Source: Streptomyces sp. NWU339
Lineage (GTDB): Bacteria > Actinomycetota > Actinomycetes > Streptomycetales > Streptomycetaceae
Length of the DNA stretch: 64,000 nt
Reading direction: 5' to 3'
NCBI RefSeq assembly: GCF_003143855.1
Contig: NZ_QFRK01000002.1
Span: 248,001-312,000, forward strand
Part shown: piece by piece, positions 17,067 through 26,491 of the stretch
Layout of the letters: each line of letters starts with the position of its first letter
Position numbering within the stretch: the first letter of the stretch is position 1
Position numbers and translations under genes: made by a program
The notes under the pieces: generated by a model
Database searches by the model: none
What the model was told of the DNA's origin: nothing
Seen by the model: only the letters and a program-made list of their open reading frames with translations

Positions 17067-20000
17067 GTGCCCGCACCCATCACCGACCCCGATCAGCTCA
17101 AGGAACTCCTGGGCATCCCCTTCACCCCGGAGCAGACGGCCTGCATCGTCGCGCCGCCCGCTCCCCAGGTGATCGTGGCCGGAGCCGGCTCGGGCAAGAC
17201 GACGGTGATGGCGGCGCGCGTGGTGTGGCTGGTCGGTACCGGCCAGGTCGCCCCGGAGCAGGTGCTCGGCCTCACCTTCACCAACAAGGCCGCCGGCGAA
17301 CTCGCCGAACGCGTCCGCAAGGCGCTGATCAAGGCCGGCGTCACCGACCCCGACACCCTCGATCCGGACAACCCGCCGGGCGAACCGGTGATCTCCACCT
17401 ACCACGCCTTCGCGGGCCGCCTACTGGCCGACCACGGGCTGCGCATCGGCCTCGAACCGACCTCCCGCCTCCTCGCCGACGCGACCCGCTACCAGCTCGC
17501 CGCGCGGGTGCTGCGCGAGGCTCCCGGCCCCTACCCGGCACTGACCCGCTCCTTCCCCGACCTGGTCGGCGACCTCCTCACCCTCGACGGCGAACTCTCC
17601 GAACACCTCGTACGGCCCGAGGACCTGCGCGACCACGACACCGAGCTGCTGCGCACCCTGGAGAACACCAGGCTCACCAACGCCGACCTGCGCAAAGTGC
17701 CCGAAGCGGCCGCCGCACGGCGCGAACTGGCCGACCTCGTACTGCGCTACCGGACCGCCAAACGCGAACGTGACCTGCTCGACTTCGGCGACCAGATCGC
17801 CCTCTCGGCCCGGCTCGCCCGGATCCCCGAAGTGGGCCGCGTCCTGCGCGACGAGTTCCGCGTGGTCCTCCTCGACGAGTACCAGGACACCTCGGTCGCC
17901 CAGCGCGTCCTGCTGGCCGGCCTGTTCGGCGGCGGCACCGGCCACCCGGTGACCGCCGTCGGCGACCCCTGCCAGGCGATCTACGGCTGGCGCGGCGCCT
18001 CCGTCGCCAACCTCGACGACTTCCCCGAGCACTTCGCCCGGGCCGACGGCAGCCCCGCCACCCGCCAGTCGCTCAGCGAGAACCGCCGCAGCGGCGGCCG
18101 CCTGCTGGACCTCGCCAACGGCCTCGCCGACCCCCTGCGGGCCATGCACGCGGGCGTGGAAGCCCTCCGCCCGGCGCCGGGAGCCGAACGCGACGGCACC
18201 GTCCGCTGCGCCCTGCTGAGCACCCACGCCGAGGAACTCGACTGGATCGCCGACTCCATCGCCCACCTCGTACGCACCGGGAAGGCACCCGGCGAGATCG
18301 CCGTCCTGTGCCGCACGGCGACCGACTTCGCCGAGATCCAGGGCGCCCTCGTCGCCCGGGACGTACCCGTGGAGGTCGTCGGCCTGTCCGGGCTGCTGCA
18401 CCTGCCCGAGATCGCCGACCTGGTCGCCGTCTGCGAGGTCCTCCAGGACCCCGGGGCCAACGCCTCCCTGGTCCGCCTGCTGATCGGCCCGCGCTGGCGC
18501 ATCGGACCCCGCGACCTCGCCCTGCTCGGCCGCCGCGCGCGACTGCTCGTGTCCCACGCGCGCGTGGACGGCGAGGACGACCCCGACCGCCGCCTCGCCG
18601 CAGCCGTCGAAGGGATCGACCCGGCCGAAGTGATCTCACTCGCCGACGCCCTCGACACGTTCCTGGAGACGCCCCTGGACGGGCAGGGCGACGACGGGCT
18701 GCCCTTCTCACCGGACGCGCGCGTGCGGTTCGCCCGGCTGGCCACCGAACTGCGCGACCTGCGCCGCTCCCTGGCCGACCCGCTGATGGACGTCCTGCAC
18801 CGCGTCCTCGCCGTCACCGGCCTGGAGATCGAACTGTCGGCGTCCCCGCACGCCCTCGCCGCCCGCCGCCGCGAGACCCTGTCCAACTTCCTCGACGTCG
18901 CCGCCTCCTTCGCCGCCGGGGACGGCGAGGCGACCCTGCTCGCCTTCCTCGGCTTCCTGCGCACCGCCGCCCAGTACGAGAAGGGCCTCGACAACGCCCT
19001 GCCGGGCGGCGAGAACACCGTCAAGGTGCTCACCGCCCACAAGTCCAAGGGCCTGGAGTGGGACGTCGTGGCCGTCCCCGGACTGGTCACCGGTACGTTC
19101 CCCAGCGGCCAGGGCCGCGAGAAGTGGACCGCACAGGGCAAGGTGCTGCCCCACGGGCTGCGCGGCGACGCCGACACCCTGCCCGATGTCGAGTCCTGGG
19201 ACTCCAAGGGACTGAAGGCCTTCCACGACGCCATGAAGGAGCACCAGCACACCGAGGAGCTCCGCCTCGGCTACGTCACCTTCACCCGCCCCCGCTCGCT
19301 GCTGCTCGGCTCCGGCCACTGGTGGGGGCCCTCGCAGAAGAAACCGCGTGGGCCGTCCGCCTTCCTGCAGGCCCTCCACGACCACTGCGCCGCCGGGCAC
19401 GGCGAGATCGAGGCCTGGGCGGACGAGCCCGCCGAGGACGAGGAGAACCCCGCCCTGCACCGGGCGACCCAGGACCAGGCATGGCCCCTCCCGCTGGACG
19501 ACGACGCCCTCGCCCGCCGCCGCGCCGCCGCCGAGACCGTCCTGGCCCACCTGGAAGGCCTCGTCGGCGACCCGGACGACCACCCCGCGGCCGTCCACGC
19601 TCCCGACACGTACGCCGACCCGGACTGGCCCCCGCCACCGGACGACGAGCACCTCCCGCCCGAGGAGGGCGACCCCTTCGCGGACGACGACCCCGGCGCC
19701 TGGGACTCCTGGACCACCGACCGCCCCACCACCGACGGCCGTCCTGACGACGGCCGGCCCGCCGTCCCGCTCCGGATCCCGCACCAGGCGCCCCCTCCGG
19801 AGCCCGCCACGCCTCGGCTCACTCCCGAGGAAGCCCGTACCGTCGCCTCCTGGGACCGCGACCTCGACGCCCTCACCGGCGAACTGCTGCGCGCCCGCGA
19901 CAGCGTCACCGAGGTTCCGCTGCCCGCGTCGCTGACCACGTCCCAGCTACTGCGCCTGGCCGCCGACCCGGACGGCTTCGCCCAGGAACTGGCCCGCCCC

Positions 20001-20576
20001 ATGCCCCGCCCACCGCAGCCCGCCGCGCGCCGCGGCACCCGCTTCCACGCCTGGGTCGAGAGCCGCTTCGAAGAACTGACGCTGCCCATGCTCGAACCCG
20101 ACGAGCTTCCCGGCAGCGAAGCCGAGATCGCCGACGAACACGACCTCGCGGCCCTCAAGGACGCCTTCGAACGCACCGAGTACGCCCGCCGCACGCCTTA
20201 CCGCGTGGAGGCCCCCTTCCAGCTGGCGATCGCCGGCCGCGTCGTACGCGGCCGCATCGACGCCGTCTACCGGCAGGACGACGGAGAAAAGGGCGCCGGA
20301 GAGAAGAGAAGCGGCGGGACGACGTACGAGATCGTCGACTGGAAGACCCACCGCAACCGCACCGCCGACCCCCTCCAGCTCGCCGTCTACCGGCTCGCCT
20401 GGGCCGAGCAGCAGGGCGTGCCCCTGGAGTCGGTCACCGCCGCCTTCCTGTACGTACGCACCGGCGAGGTCGTACGCCCCGGCGCGCTGCCGGACCGCGA
20501 AGCGCTGGAGCGGCTGCTGCTGGAGGAACCGTCCGGTGAGATACCGCACTCCGAGGACACCTCCGCGGGCCGATAG
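17067..20576 (+). CDS. adnB: AdnB, second helicase-nuclease subunit
   Basis: 1169 residues; GTG start chosen because the homologous region opens PAPITDPDQLKELLG and a TAGCCT hexamer ends 7 bases before it. Walker A GAGSGKTT is at 39-46, DEYQD at Asp270, then GDPCQAIYGWRG, and KSKGLEWD late in the motor. The nuclease domain has VDWKT (Asp1091, Lys1093). It lacks the Fe-S Cys set seen in AdnA, as expected for this subunit. An acidic Asp/Pro-rich linker at about 840-915 separates motor and nuclease. It forms a heterodimer with AdnA, and gene order adnA-adnB is as in mycobacteria. Confidence 0.93.
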   Translation: MPAPITDPDQLKELLGIPFTPEQTACIVAPPAPQVIVAGAGSGKTTVMAARVVWLVGTGQVAPEQVLGLTFTNKAAGELAERVRKALIKAGVTDPDTLDPDNPPGEPVISTYHAFAGRLLADHGLRIGLEPTSRLLADATRYQLAARVLREAPGPYPALTRSFPDLVGDLLTLDGELSEHLVRPEDLRDHDTELLRTLENTRLTNADLRKVPEAAAARRELADLVLRYRTAKRERDLLDFGDQIALSARLARIPEVGRVLRDEFRVVLLDEYQDTSVAQRVLLAGLFGGGTGHPVTAVGDPCQAIYGWRGASVANLDDFPEHFARADGSPATRQSLSENRRSGGRLLDLANGLADPLRAMHAGVEALRPAPGAERDGTVRCALLSTHAEELDWIADSIAHLVRTGKAPGEIAVLCRTATDFAEIQGALVARDVPVEVVGLSGLLHLPEIADLVAVCEVLQDPGANASLVRLLIGPRWRIGPRDLALLGRRARLLVSHARVDGEDDPDRRLAAAVEGIDPAEVISLADALDTFLETPLDGQGDDGLPFSPDARVRFARLATELRDLRRSLADPLMDVLHRVLAVTGLEIELSASPHALAARRRETLSNFLDVAASFAAGDGEATLLAFLGFLRTAAQYEKGLDNALPGGENTVKVLTAHKSKGLEWDVVAVPGLVTGTFPSGQGREKWTAQGKVLPHGLRGDADTLPDVESWDSKGLKAFHDAMKEHQHTEELRLGYVTFTRPRSLLLGSGHWWGPSQKKPRGPSAFLQALHDHCAAGHGEIEAWADEPAEDEENPALHRATQDQAWPLPLDDDALARRRAAAETVLAHLEGLVGDPDDHPAAVHAPDTYADPDWPPPPDDEHLPPEEGDPFADDDPGAWDSWTTDRPTTDGRPDDGRPAVPLRIPHQAPPPEPATPRLTPEEARTVASWDRDLDALTGELLRARDSVTEVPLPASLTTSQLLRLAADPDGFAQELARPMPRPPQPAARRGTRFHAWVESRFEELTLPMLEPDELPGSEAEIADEHDLAALKDAFERTEYARRTPYRVEAPFQLAIAGRVVRGRIDAVYRQDDGEKGAGEKRSGGTTYEIVDWKTHRNRTADPLQLAVYRLAWAEQQGVPLESVTAAFLYVRTGEVVRPGALPDREALERLLLEEPSGEIPHSEDTSAGR

Positions 20577-20586
20577 GCTCGAGACC

Positions 20587-21999
20587 ATGAGCCAGCCCGT
20601 TGACAGTGCCGTCAGCGCCGTCCGTACGTACATCGAGCAGCACCGCGCCGCCTTCCTCGACGACCTCGTCGAGTGGCTGCGCATCCCTTCGGTGTCGGCC
20701 CAACCCGATCACGCGCCCGACGTGCGCCGCAGCGCCGACTGGCTCGCCGCCAAACTCACCGAGACCGGCTTCCCGACCGCCGAGGTCTGGCCCACTCCGG
20801 GCGCCCCCGCCGTCTACGCCGAATGGCCCTCGGACGACCCCGGGGCACCCACCGTGCTGGTCTACGGCCACCACGACGTGCAGCCCGCCGCCCGCGAGGA
20901 CGGCTGGCACAGCGAGCCCTTCGAACCCGTAGTACGGGACGACCGCCTCTACGCGCGCGGGGCGGCCGACGACAAGGGCCAGGTGTTCTTCCACACCCTC
21001 GGGGTGCGGACCCATCTCGCCACGACCGGCCGCACCACCCCCGCCGTGCACCTGAAGCTGCTGATCGAGGGCGAGGAGGAATCCGGCTCACCCCACTTCC
21101 GGGCACTCGTCGAGCAGCACGCCGACCGGCTCGCCGCCGACGCGGTGATCGTCTCCGACACCGGCATGTGGTCCGAGGACACCCCGACCGTGTGCACCGG
21201 CATGCGTGGCCTCGCCGAGTGCGAGATCCGGCTGCACGGCCCGGACCAGGACATCCACTCCGGTTCCTTCGGCGGCGCGGTGCCCAACCCGGCCACCGCC
21301 GTCGCCCGCCTGGTCGCCGCCCTGCACGACGAACACGCGCGCGTGGCGATCCCCGGCTTCTACGACGGCGTCGTCGAGCTCACCGACCGCGAACGCGAGC
21401 TCTTCGCCGAGCTCCCCTTCGACGAACGGGAGTGGCTGCGCACCGCCAAGTCGCACGGCACTCACGGCGAGACCGGATTCAGCACCCTGGAGCGCGTCTG
21501 GGCCCGCCCCACCGCCGAGGTCAACGGCATCGGCGGCGGTTACCAGGGCCCCGGCAGCAAGACGATCATCCCGTCCTCGGCGATGGTCAAACTGTCCTTC
21601 CGGCTGGTCGCCGGCCAGGACCCCGACCACATCGAGAAAACCGTCCGCGACTGGACGGCGGGGCAGATCCCCGAGGGCATCCGCTGCGAGATCACCTTCC
21701 GCCCCGCCACCCGCCCGTGCCTGACCCCGCTCGACCACCCCGCCCTCGAGTCCGTGGCCCGTGCCATGGGCCGCGCCTTCGGCAAACCCGTCCGCTTCAC
21801 CCGCGAAGGCGGTTCCGGACCGGCCGCCGACCTCCAGGACGTCCTCGGCGCACCGGTGCTCTTCCTCGGCATCTCCGTCCCGTCCGACGGATGGCACGCC
21901 CCCGACGAGAAGGTCGAACTGGACCTCCTCCTCAAGGGCGTCGAGACCACCGCACACCTCTGGGGCGACCTCGCCGAGCACTGGCGGCACGTGCCCTGA
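20587..21999 (+). CDS. M20 family dipeptidase
   Basis: 470 residues. The di-zinc M20 motifs are in order: YGHHDVQP (His ligand), RGAADDKGQ (bridging Asp), EGEEESGS (general base and metal Glu), a later Asp in IVSDTGMW, and the last His in WHAPDEKVE. Length and layout fit cytosolic dipeptidases of the ArgE/DapE/CPG2 clan. There is no signal peptide. A TAGGCT hexamer ends 7 bases before the ATG and no SD is present, so the transcript may be leaderless. It lies between adnB and nudC, both on the same strand; peptide specificity is not visible. Confidence 0.9.
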   Translation: MSQPVDSAVSAVRTYIEQHRAAFLDDLVEWLRIPSVSAQPDHAPDVRRSADWLAAKLTETGFPTAEVWPTPGAPAVYAEWPSDDPGAPTVLVYGHHDVQPAAREDGWHSEPFEPVVRDDRLYARGAADDKGQVFFHTLGVRTHLATTGRTTPAVHLKLLIEGEEESGSPHFRALVEQHADRLAADAVIVSDTGMWSEDTPTVCTGMRGLAECEIRLHGPDQDIHSGSFGGAVPNPATAVARLVAALHDEHARVAIPGFYDGVVELTDRERELFAELPFDEREWLRTAKSHGTHGETGFSTLERVWARPTAEVNGIGGGYQGPGSKTIIPSSAMVKLSFRLVAGQDPDHIEKTVRDWTAGQIPEGIRCEITFRPATRPCLTPLDHPALESVARAMGRAFGKPVRFTREGGSGPAADLQDVLGAPVLFLGISVPSDGWHAPDEKVELDLLLKGVETTAHLWGDLAEHWRHVP

Positions 22000-22157
22000 A
22001 CGCCCCGGGGCCGCCCGGCCCCGGGGCGCCCGCGACGGGGCACACTGGAAGCACCCCCGTCGCCGGGCGTGCCGCCGGAACCGGTCGCCTCCCGCCGTAC
22101 GTCCCGCCGAACCAACCGCCGACCCAATCCGTTTCACCGGGGGAGTTGGAAGCACCC

Positions 22158-23102
22158 GTGACCACCAGGACCGACCACATCGCCGACCGCCCCGTCTCGC
22201 TCACCGCCCCGAGCGGCATCAACCGAGCCGCCCACCACCGGCTCGACGAAGCATGGCTCGCGGCGGCCTGGAGCCACCCCTCGACGCGCTGCTTCGTGGT
22301 CTCCGGCGGCCAGGTCCTCATCGACGAGACGGCGGACGGCCGCACCGAACTCGTCATGACACCCTCCTTCGAGGCGCCGCTCACCGAGGCACACCGCTAC
22401 TTCCTCGGCACCGACGAGGACGGCGTCAGCTACTTCGCCCTCCAGAAGGACTCCCTGCCCGGCCGCATGGACGACTCCGCCCGCCCGGCCGGACTGCGCG
22501 AGGCGGGCCTGTTCCTGTCACCACGCGACGCGGGCCTGATGGTGCACGCGGTCGCCCTGGAGAACTGGCAGCGCCTGCACCGCTTCTGCTCCCGCTGCGG
22601 CGAGCGCACCGTCATCGCCGCGGCCGGCCACATCCGCCGCTGCCCCGCCTGCGGCGCCGAGCACTATCCGCGCACCGACCCCGCCGTGATCATGTCCGTC
22701 GTCGACCGGCACGACCGCATCCTGCTCGGCCGCCAGGTCCACTGGCCCGAGGGCCGCTTCTCGACACTCGCCGGATTCGTCGAGCCGGGCGAGGCCATCG
22801 AGCAGTCGGTGCGCCGTGAGGTCCACGAGGAGGTCGGCATCAGCGTCGGCGAGGTCGAGTACATCGCCAGCCAGCCCTGGCCCTTCCCCTCCAGCCTCAT
22901 GCTGGGCTTCGTCGCCCGCGCCACCTCGACCGACATCACCGTCGACGGCGACGAGATCCACGAGGCCCGCTGGTTCTCCCGGGAGGAACTGGGCGCCGCC
23001 TTCGAGTCCGGCGAGGTGCTCCCGCCCTACGGCATCTCGATCGCGGCCCGCCTGATCGAGCGCTGGTACGGCAAGCCCCTCCCGACCCGCAGCGCCTTCT
23101 GA
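22158..23102 (+). CDS. nudC: NudC-type NAD(H) pyrophosphatase / decapping Nudix hydrolase
   Basis: 314 residues; GTG start after a GGGGGAG element. The zinc ribbon is in FCSRCGE and CPACGAE. The Nudix box GX5EX7REUXEEXGU is fully present (GFVEPGE then RREVHEEVG), and the diagnostic NADH-pyrophosphatase motif SQPWPFPSSLM follows it. The enzyme cleaves NAD(H) to NMN(H) and AMP, and in other bacteria removes NAD caps from RNA. A 20-bp stem terminator follows directly at 23108-23154. Confidence 0.93.
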   Translation: MTTRTDHIADRPVSLTAPSGINRAAHHRLDEAWLAAAWSHPSTRCFVVSGGQVLIDETADGRTELVMTPSFEAPLTEAHRYFLGTDEDGVSYFALQKDSLPGRMDDSARPAGLREAGLFLSPRDAGLMVHAVALENWQRLHRFCSRCGERTVIAAAGHIRRCPACGAEHYPRTDPAVIMSVVDRHDRILLGRQVHWPEGRFSTLAGFVEPGEAIEQSVRREVHEEVGISVGEVEYIASQPWPFPSSLMLGFVARATSTDITVDGDEIHEARWFSREELGAAFESGEVLPPYGISIAARLIERWYGKPLPTRSAF

Positions 23103-23107
23103 CACAC

Positions 23108-23154
23108 GGAAGCGGGGTGGGCGTCCCTCGACCCGGGACGCCCACCCCGCTTCC
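23108..23154. terminator. bidirectional terminator between nudC and mycoredoxin gene
   Basis: Perfect 20-bp stem (23108-23127 with 23135-23154) and a 7-base loop between convergent genes. No T-tract. Confidence 0.85.
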
Positions 23155-23168
23155 GGTGAACCGCTCGC

Positions 23169-23411
23169 TCAGCCGCCGACCTTCTGCTTCACCTGCGCCA
23201 GCGACGGGTTGGTGAGCGTCGAGCCGTCCGGGAAGAGCACAGTCGGAACTGTCTGGTTTCCGCCGTTCGCCTTCTCCACGAAGGCGGCGGAGTCCGGGTC
23301 CTGCTCGATGTTGATCTCGGTGTACGCGATGCCCTCGCGGTCCATCTGGCCCTTCAGACGGCGGCAGTAACCGCACCACGTGGTGCTGTACATCGTCACA
23401 GTGCCCGGCAT
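23169..23411 (-). CDS. mrx1: mycoredoxin (glutaredoxin-like, mycothiol-dependent)
   Basis: 80 residues from the ATG at 23411, which has an AGGAG 10 bases upstream; longer in-frame starts run into the promoter and were rejected. The active site is Cys13-Gly-Tyr-Cys16 in TTWCGYC, and the cis-Pro segment is TVPTVLF, the normal small glutaredoxin-like fold. In mycobacteria the equivalent protein reduces mycothiol mixed disulfides. It is divergent from uvrD2, as in M. tuberculosis (Rv3198A/Rv3198c). A SigR-type promoter lies 49-75 bases upstream. Confidence 0.93.
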   Translation of the reverse strand: MPGTVTMYSTTWCGYCRRLKGQMDREGIAYTEINIEQDPDSAAFVEKANGGNQTVPTVLFPDGSTLTNPSLAQVKQKVGG

Positions 23412-23459
23412 GTCTCTTGTGCTCCTTCGGCTGCTCGGGGAAGTCCTCGATGTGGGAGG

Positions 23460-23486
23460 AACGTACTTGAAAGCGCAGGCATTCCC
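23460..23486 (-). promoter_or_regulatory. SigR-type promoter for mycoredoxin gene
   Basis: On the minus strand GGGAAT (23486-23481), 18 bases, then GTT (23462-23460) is a perfect match to the SigR consensus. It places the transcript start about 40 bases before the ATG at 23411. Confidence 0.85.
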
Positions 23487-23626
23487 CTGCGGCGGGGTCC
23501 GCCCGGCGTCCGCTCCGGCCCACCCCGTTCCTCCTGGTGGGACCCGCGTCGTATCAGTACGACCGCGAGGCACTGCCTGTGGACAACCCGGCTCATCGGT
23601 CTCCGGTGACCTGGCAGCATGGCGGT

Positions 23627-25837
23627 GTGACAGCAGCAACGCCCTCCCCTCTCTTCCCGCGGGTACCGGACTCGGCCGACGCGGTGCTCGAAGGGCTCGA
23701 CCCCGAGCAGCGCGAGGTGGCCACCGCCCTGCACGGCCCGGTGTGTGTGCTGGCGGGCGCCGGTACCGGCAAGACCAGGGCGATCACCCACCGGATCGCC
23801 TACGGGGTGCGCGCCGGCATCCTCCAGCCCTCCAGCGTGCTCGCCGTCACCTTCACCAACCGCGCCGCCGGGGAGATGCGCGGCCGGCTGCGCCAGCTCG
23901 GCGCCGCCGGGGTCCAGGCCCGCACCTTCCACTCGGCGGCGCTCCGCCAGCTCCAGTACTTCTGGCCGAAAGCGGTCGGTGGTTCCCTGCCCCGGCTGGT
24001 CGACCGGAAGATCCAGCTCGTCGCCGACGCGGCCGCCGCCTGCCGCATCCGCCTCGACCGGGGCGAGCTGCGGGACGTCACCGCCGAGATCGAGTGGTCC
24101 AAGGTCACCCAGACCGTCCCGGCCGACTACCCGCCCGCCGCGGCCAAGGCCGCGCGTGAGGCGTCCCGCGACCCCGCCGAGATCGCGCAGCTCTACGCCG
24201 CCTACGAGGACCTCAAGCGGGAGCGCGGGGTCATCGACTTCGAGGACGTGCTGCTGCTCACCGTGGCCGTGCTGCAGGACCGGCGAGACATCGCCGAACA
24301 GGTCCGCGCCCAGTACCAGCACTTCGTCGTCGACGAGTACCAGGACGTCAGCCCGCTCCAGCAGCGGCTGCTGGAGCTCTGGCTCGGCGACCGGGAGAAC
24401 CTGTGCGTGGTCGGTGACGCCAGCCAGACGATCTACTCGTTCACGGGCGCAACGCCCGACCACCTGCTCGACTTCCGCACCAGGCATCCCGGTGCCACCG
24501 TCGTGAAACTGGTCCGTGACTACCGTTCCACCCCCCAGGTCGTCCACCTCGCCAACGGTCTGCTCGCCCAGGCGCGTGGCCGTGCCGCCGACCACCGGCT
24601 GGAACTGGTTTCCCAGCGCGATCCGGGACCCGAGCCGGTCTTCACCGAGTACCCCGACGAACCCGCTGAGGCCGAGGGCACCGCGCGCCGGATCCGCGAA
24701 CTGATCGACGCGGGTGTCCGGGCCAGTGGGATCGCCGTGCTGTTCCGCACGAACTCCCAGTCCGAGACCTACGAGCAGGCCCTCGCGGACGCCTCGGTGC
24801 CGTACCAGCTGCGTGGTGCCGAGCGTTTCTTCGACCGCCCGGAGGTGCGCAGGGCGGGCGTCGCCCTGCGTGGGGCGGCCCGTTTCGGCGGTAACGACAG
24901 TCTCCTCGACGATGCCGCCGACCTGCCCTCCCAGGTGCGTGCCGTGCTGTCCGGCCAGGGCTGGACGGCCCAGCCGCCGGCGGGTTCGGGTGCGGTGCGG
25001 GAGCGCTGGGAGTCGTTGGCCGCTCTGGTGAACCTGGCCCAGGACTTCGCCGCCGCGAGACCGGGTGCGACCCTCGCCGATCTCGTCGCCGAACTCGACG
25101 AGCGGGCCGGTGCCCAGCACGCCCCGACCGTGGAGGGAGTCACGCTCGCCTCGCTGCACTCGGCCAAGGGCCTCGAGTGGGACGTCGTCTTCCTGGTCGG
25201 TGTCGCCGAGGGGATGATGCCGATCACCTACGCAAAGACCGACGAGCAGATCGAGGAGGAGCGTCGGCTCCTCTATGTCGGTGTCACCCGAGCGCGCGAG
25301 CGTCTCCATGTCTCCTGGGCGCTCTCCCGTTCGCCCGGCGGGAGGGCGAACCGCCGGGCCAGCCGCTTCCTCGACGGGTTGCGTTCCGGCTCGGCGGCCG
25401 CGGGCGGCCGGGGTGGTGCGGGGGGAGCGGGAGGTGTGGAGCGTGGTGTGTCCGGGGCGGCCGCGTCCCCCTTTGCGGCGCCGGGCCCCCGGCGCGGGCA
25501 GCGCAGCCCTGCCCGGTGCCGGGTCTGCGGCCGCACCCTTACGGACGCGGGCGAGATGAAGCTGATGCGCTGTGAGGACTGCCCCTCGGACATGGACGAG
25601 GGCCTCTACGAGCGGCTGTACGACTGGCGCGGAGAGCAGGCGCGGCGCAGCGGACAGCCGGCCTTCTGCGTCTTCACGGACAAGACGCTGATGGCCATCG
25701 CCGAGACGGTCCCCGAGGACGCGGCGGGGCTCGCCCGCATCCCCGGGGTGGGGATGCGCAAGCTGGGGCGCTACGGAGCCGACGTACTGGCCATATGCGC
25801 AGGCGGGGACGGGGCGCATGGCAAGGATCAGGCCTGA
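23627..25837 (+). CDS. uvrD2: UvrD2-type ATP-dependent DNA helicase with tetracysteine and HRDC domains
   Basis: 736 residues from GTG 23627. SF1A motor: Walker A GAGTGKT (44-50), DEYQD, GDASQTIYSFTG, SAKGLEWDVVF and YVGVTRARERLHV. After a Gly-rich linker comes the tetracysteine C-X2-C-X14-C-X2-C (Cys631, 634, 649, 652), the hallmark of mycobacterial UvrD2, then a C-terminal HRDC domain (PEDAAGLARIPGVGMRKLGRYG). UvrD2 is a 3'-5' helicase in DNA repair. No SD is present; a CAGCAT hexamer ends 6 bases before the GTG. It is divergent from the mycoredoxin gene and followed by the wblC leader. Confidence 0.92.
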   Translation: MTAATPSPLFPRVPDSADAVLEGLDPEQREVATALHGPVCVLAGAGTGKTRAITHRIAYGVRAGILQPSSVLAVTFTNRAAGEMRGRLRQLGAAGVQARTFHSAALRQLQYFWPKAVGGSLPRLVDRKIQLVADAAAACRIRLDRGELRDVTAEIEWSKVTQTVPADYPPAAAKAAREASRDPAEIAQLYAAYEDLKRERGVIDFEDVLLLTVAVLQDRRDIAEQVRAQYQHFVVDEYQDVSPLQQRLLELWLGDRENLCVVGDASQTIYSFTGATPDHLLDFRTRHPGATVVKLVRDYRSTPQVVHLANGLLAQARGRAADHRLELVSQRDPGPEPVFTEYPDEPAEAEGTARRIRELIDAGVRASGIAVLFRTNSQSETYEQALADASVPYQLRGAERFFDRPEVRRAGVALRGAARFGGNDSLLDDAADLPSQVRAVLSGQGWTAQPPAGSGAVRERWESLAALVNLAQDFAAARPGATLADLVAELDERAGAQHAPTVEGVTLASLHSAKGLEWDVVFLVGVAEGMMPITYAKTDEQIEEERRLLYVGVTRARERLHVSWALSRSPGGRANRRASRFLDGLRSGSAAAGGRGGAGGAGGVERGVSGAAASPFAAPGPRRGQRSPARCRVCGRTLTDAGEMKLMRCEDCPSDMDEGLYERLYDWRGEQARRSGQPAFCVFTDKTLMAIAETVPEDAAGLARIPGVGMRKLGRYGADVLAICAGGDGAHGKDQA

Positions 25838-25852
25838 TTCCAACTCGTCGAG

Positions 25853-25890
25853 AAAATAGTTTGCGCATGCCCCGGGAAGCCCCATAGGTT
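25853..25890 (+). promoter_or_regulatory. candidate WblC-activated promoter of wblC
   Basis: AAAATA at 25853-25858, then TTGCGC (-35, 25861-25866), an 18-base spacer and TAGGTT (-10, 25885-25890). An AT-rich block just before the -35 is the known WhiB7 target layout, so autoactivation is likely. The start would be near 25897, giving a leader of about 595 bases before wblC. Confidence 0.6.
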
Positions 25891-26002
25891 CTTAGGCACG
25901 GGAACGGCGGCCTTCTCACAGGCCCCGGGTCCGTGTTGTACTTGCATATTCGCCGGACCGGTTGACCCCGGTCCCCTGATACGCCGAGAGGAGGCGAGTC
26001 CT

Positions 26003-26320
26003 GTGATCAGCATCAACACCAGCTCCGTCGTCAAAATGACCGATCGCTCGGCCGTCTCCCTGTGCATGCTCGGCGCCTCGCATCAGGGCACTGGTCTGTC
26101 CGGCATCCCTGCCGCACGTCCGGCGTCCTTCGTTGCTCCCGCGGGCCTTGTCCTCCGTGAGCGCGATGAGCGACCGATCAAGGCACTGGAAGCGGTAGAG
26201 GCACAGGCGCAGGCCTATGCCTTTGCGGCGACCGGTGCCGGATTCCGGAAGCAGACGACGACGCAGCACCACCTGATGTGGGCCTTCCGTGGGCCAGAAC
26301 CCTGGAGTCATCCAGCCTGA
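26003..26320 (+). CDS. upstream ORF in the wblC leader (probable attenuation ORF)
   Basis: 105 codons from GTG 26003, with a strong SD (GAGAGGAGG, 8 bases upstream); ATG 26036 is an internal alternative. The product resembles no domain I know and is probably not the functional output. Its stop codon lies inside a small hairpin (26315-26331) and 21 bases before an intrinsic terminator. whiB7/wblC genes of mycobacteria and Streptomyces are known to be induced by ribosome-targeting antibiotics through upstream-ORF attenuation, so slow or stalled translation here probably decides whether wblC is transcribed. Confidence 0.65.
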   Translation: MISINTSSVVKMTDRSAVSLCMLGASHQGTGLSGIPAARPASFVAPAGLVLRERDERPIKALEAVEAQAQAYAFAATGAGFRKQTTTQHHLMWAFRGPEPWSHPA

Positions 26321-26383
26321 TTCGATCAGGCCGGCGCCTTCAGGGCCGCGGAACCCCATCCGGGATCCGCGGCCCTTCTGTTT
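26315..26383 (+). terminator. intrinsic terminator/attenuator in the wblC leader
   Basis: A 7-bp hairpin (26315-26321 with 26325-26331) overlaps the upstream ORF stop. It is followed by an 11-bp GC-rich stem (26342-26352 with 26366-26376) and then TCTGTTT (26377-26383), a rare case here of a stem with a T-rich tail. wblC starts about 108 bases later, so read-through is needed for its expression. Confidence 0.7.
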
Positions 26384-26491
26384 GTCCCCGAACGGGGGCG
26401 ACGGACCGAAGCGCCTCGGGACAAGACAAGAACCCGGTACCAGCCGCCACCCGGCCCACCGGCCGGAACGAACAGACGAGGAAGACGAACC

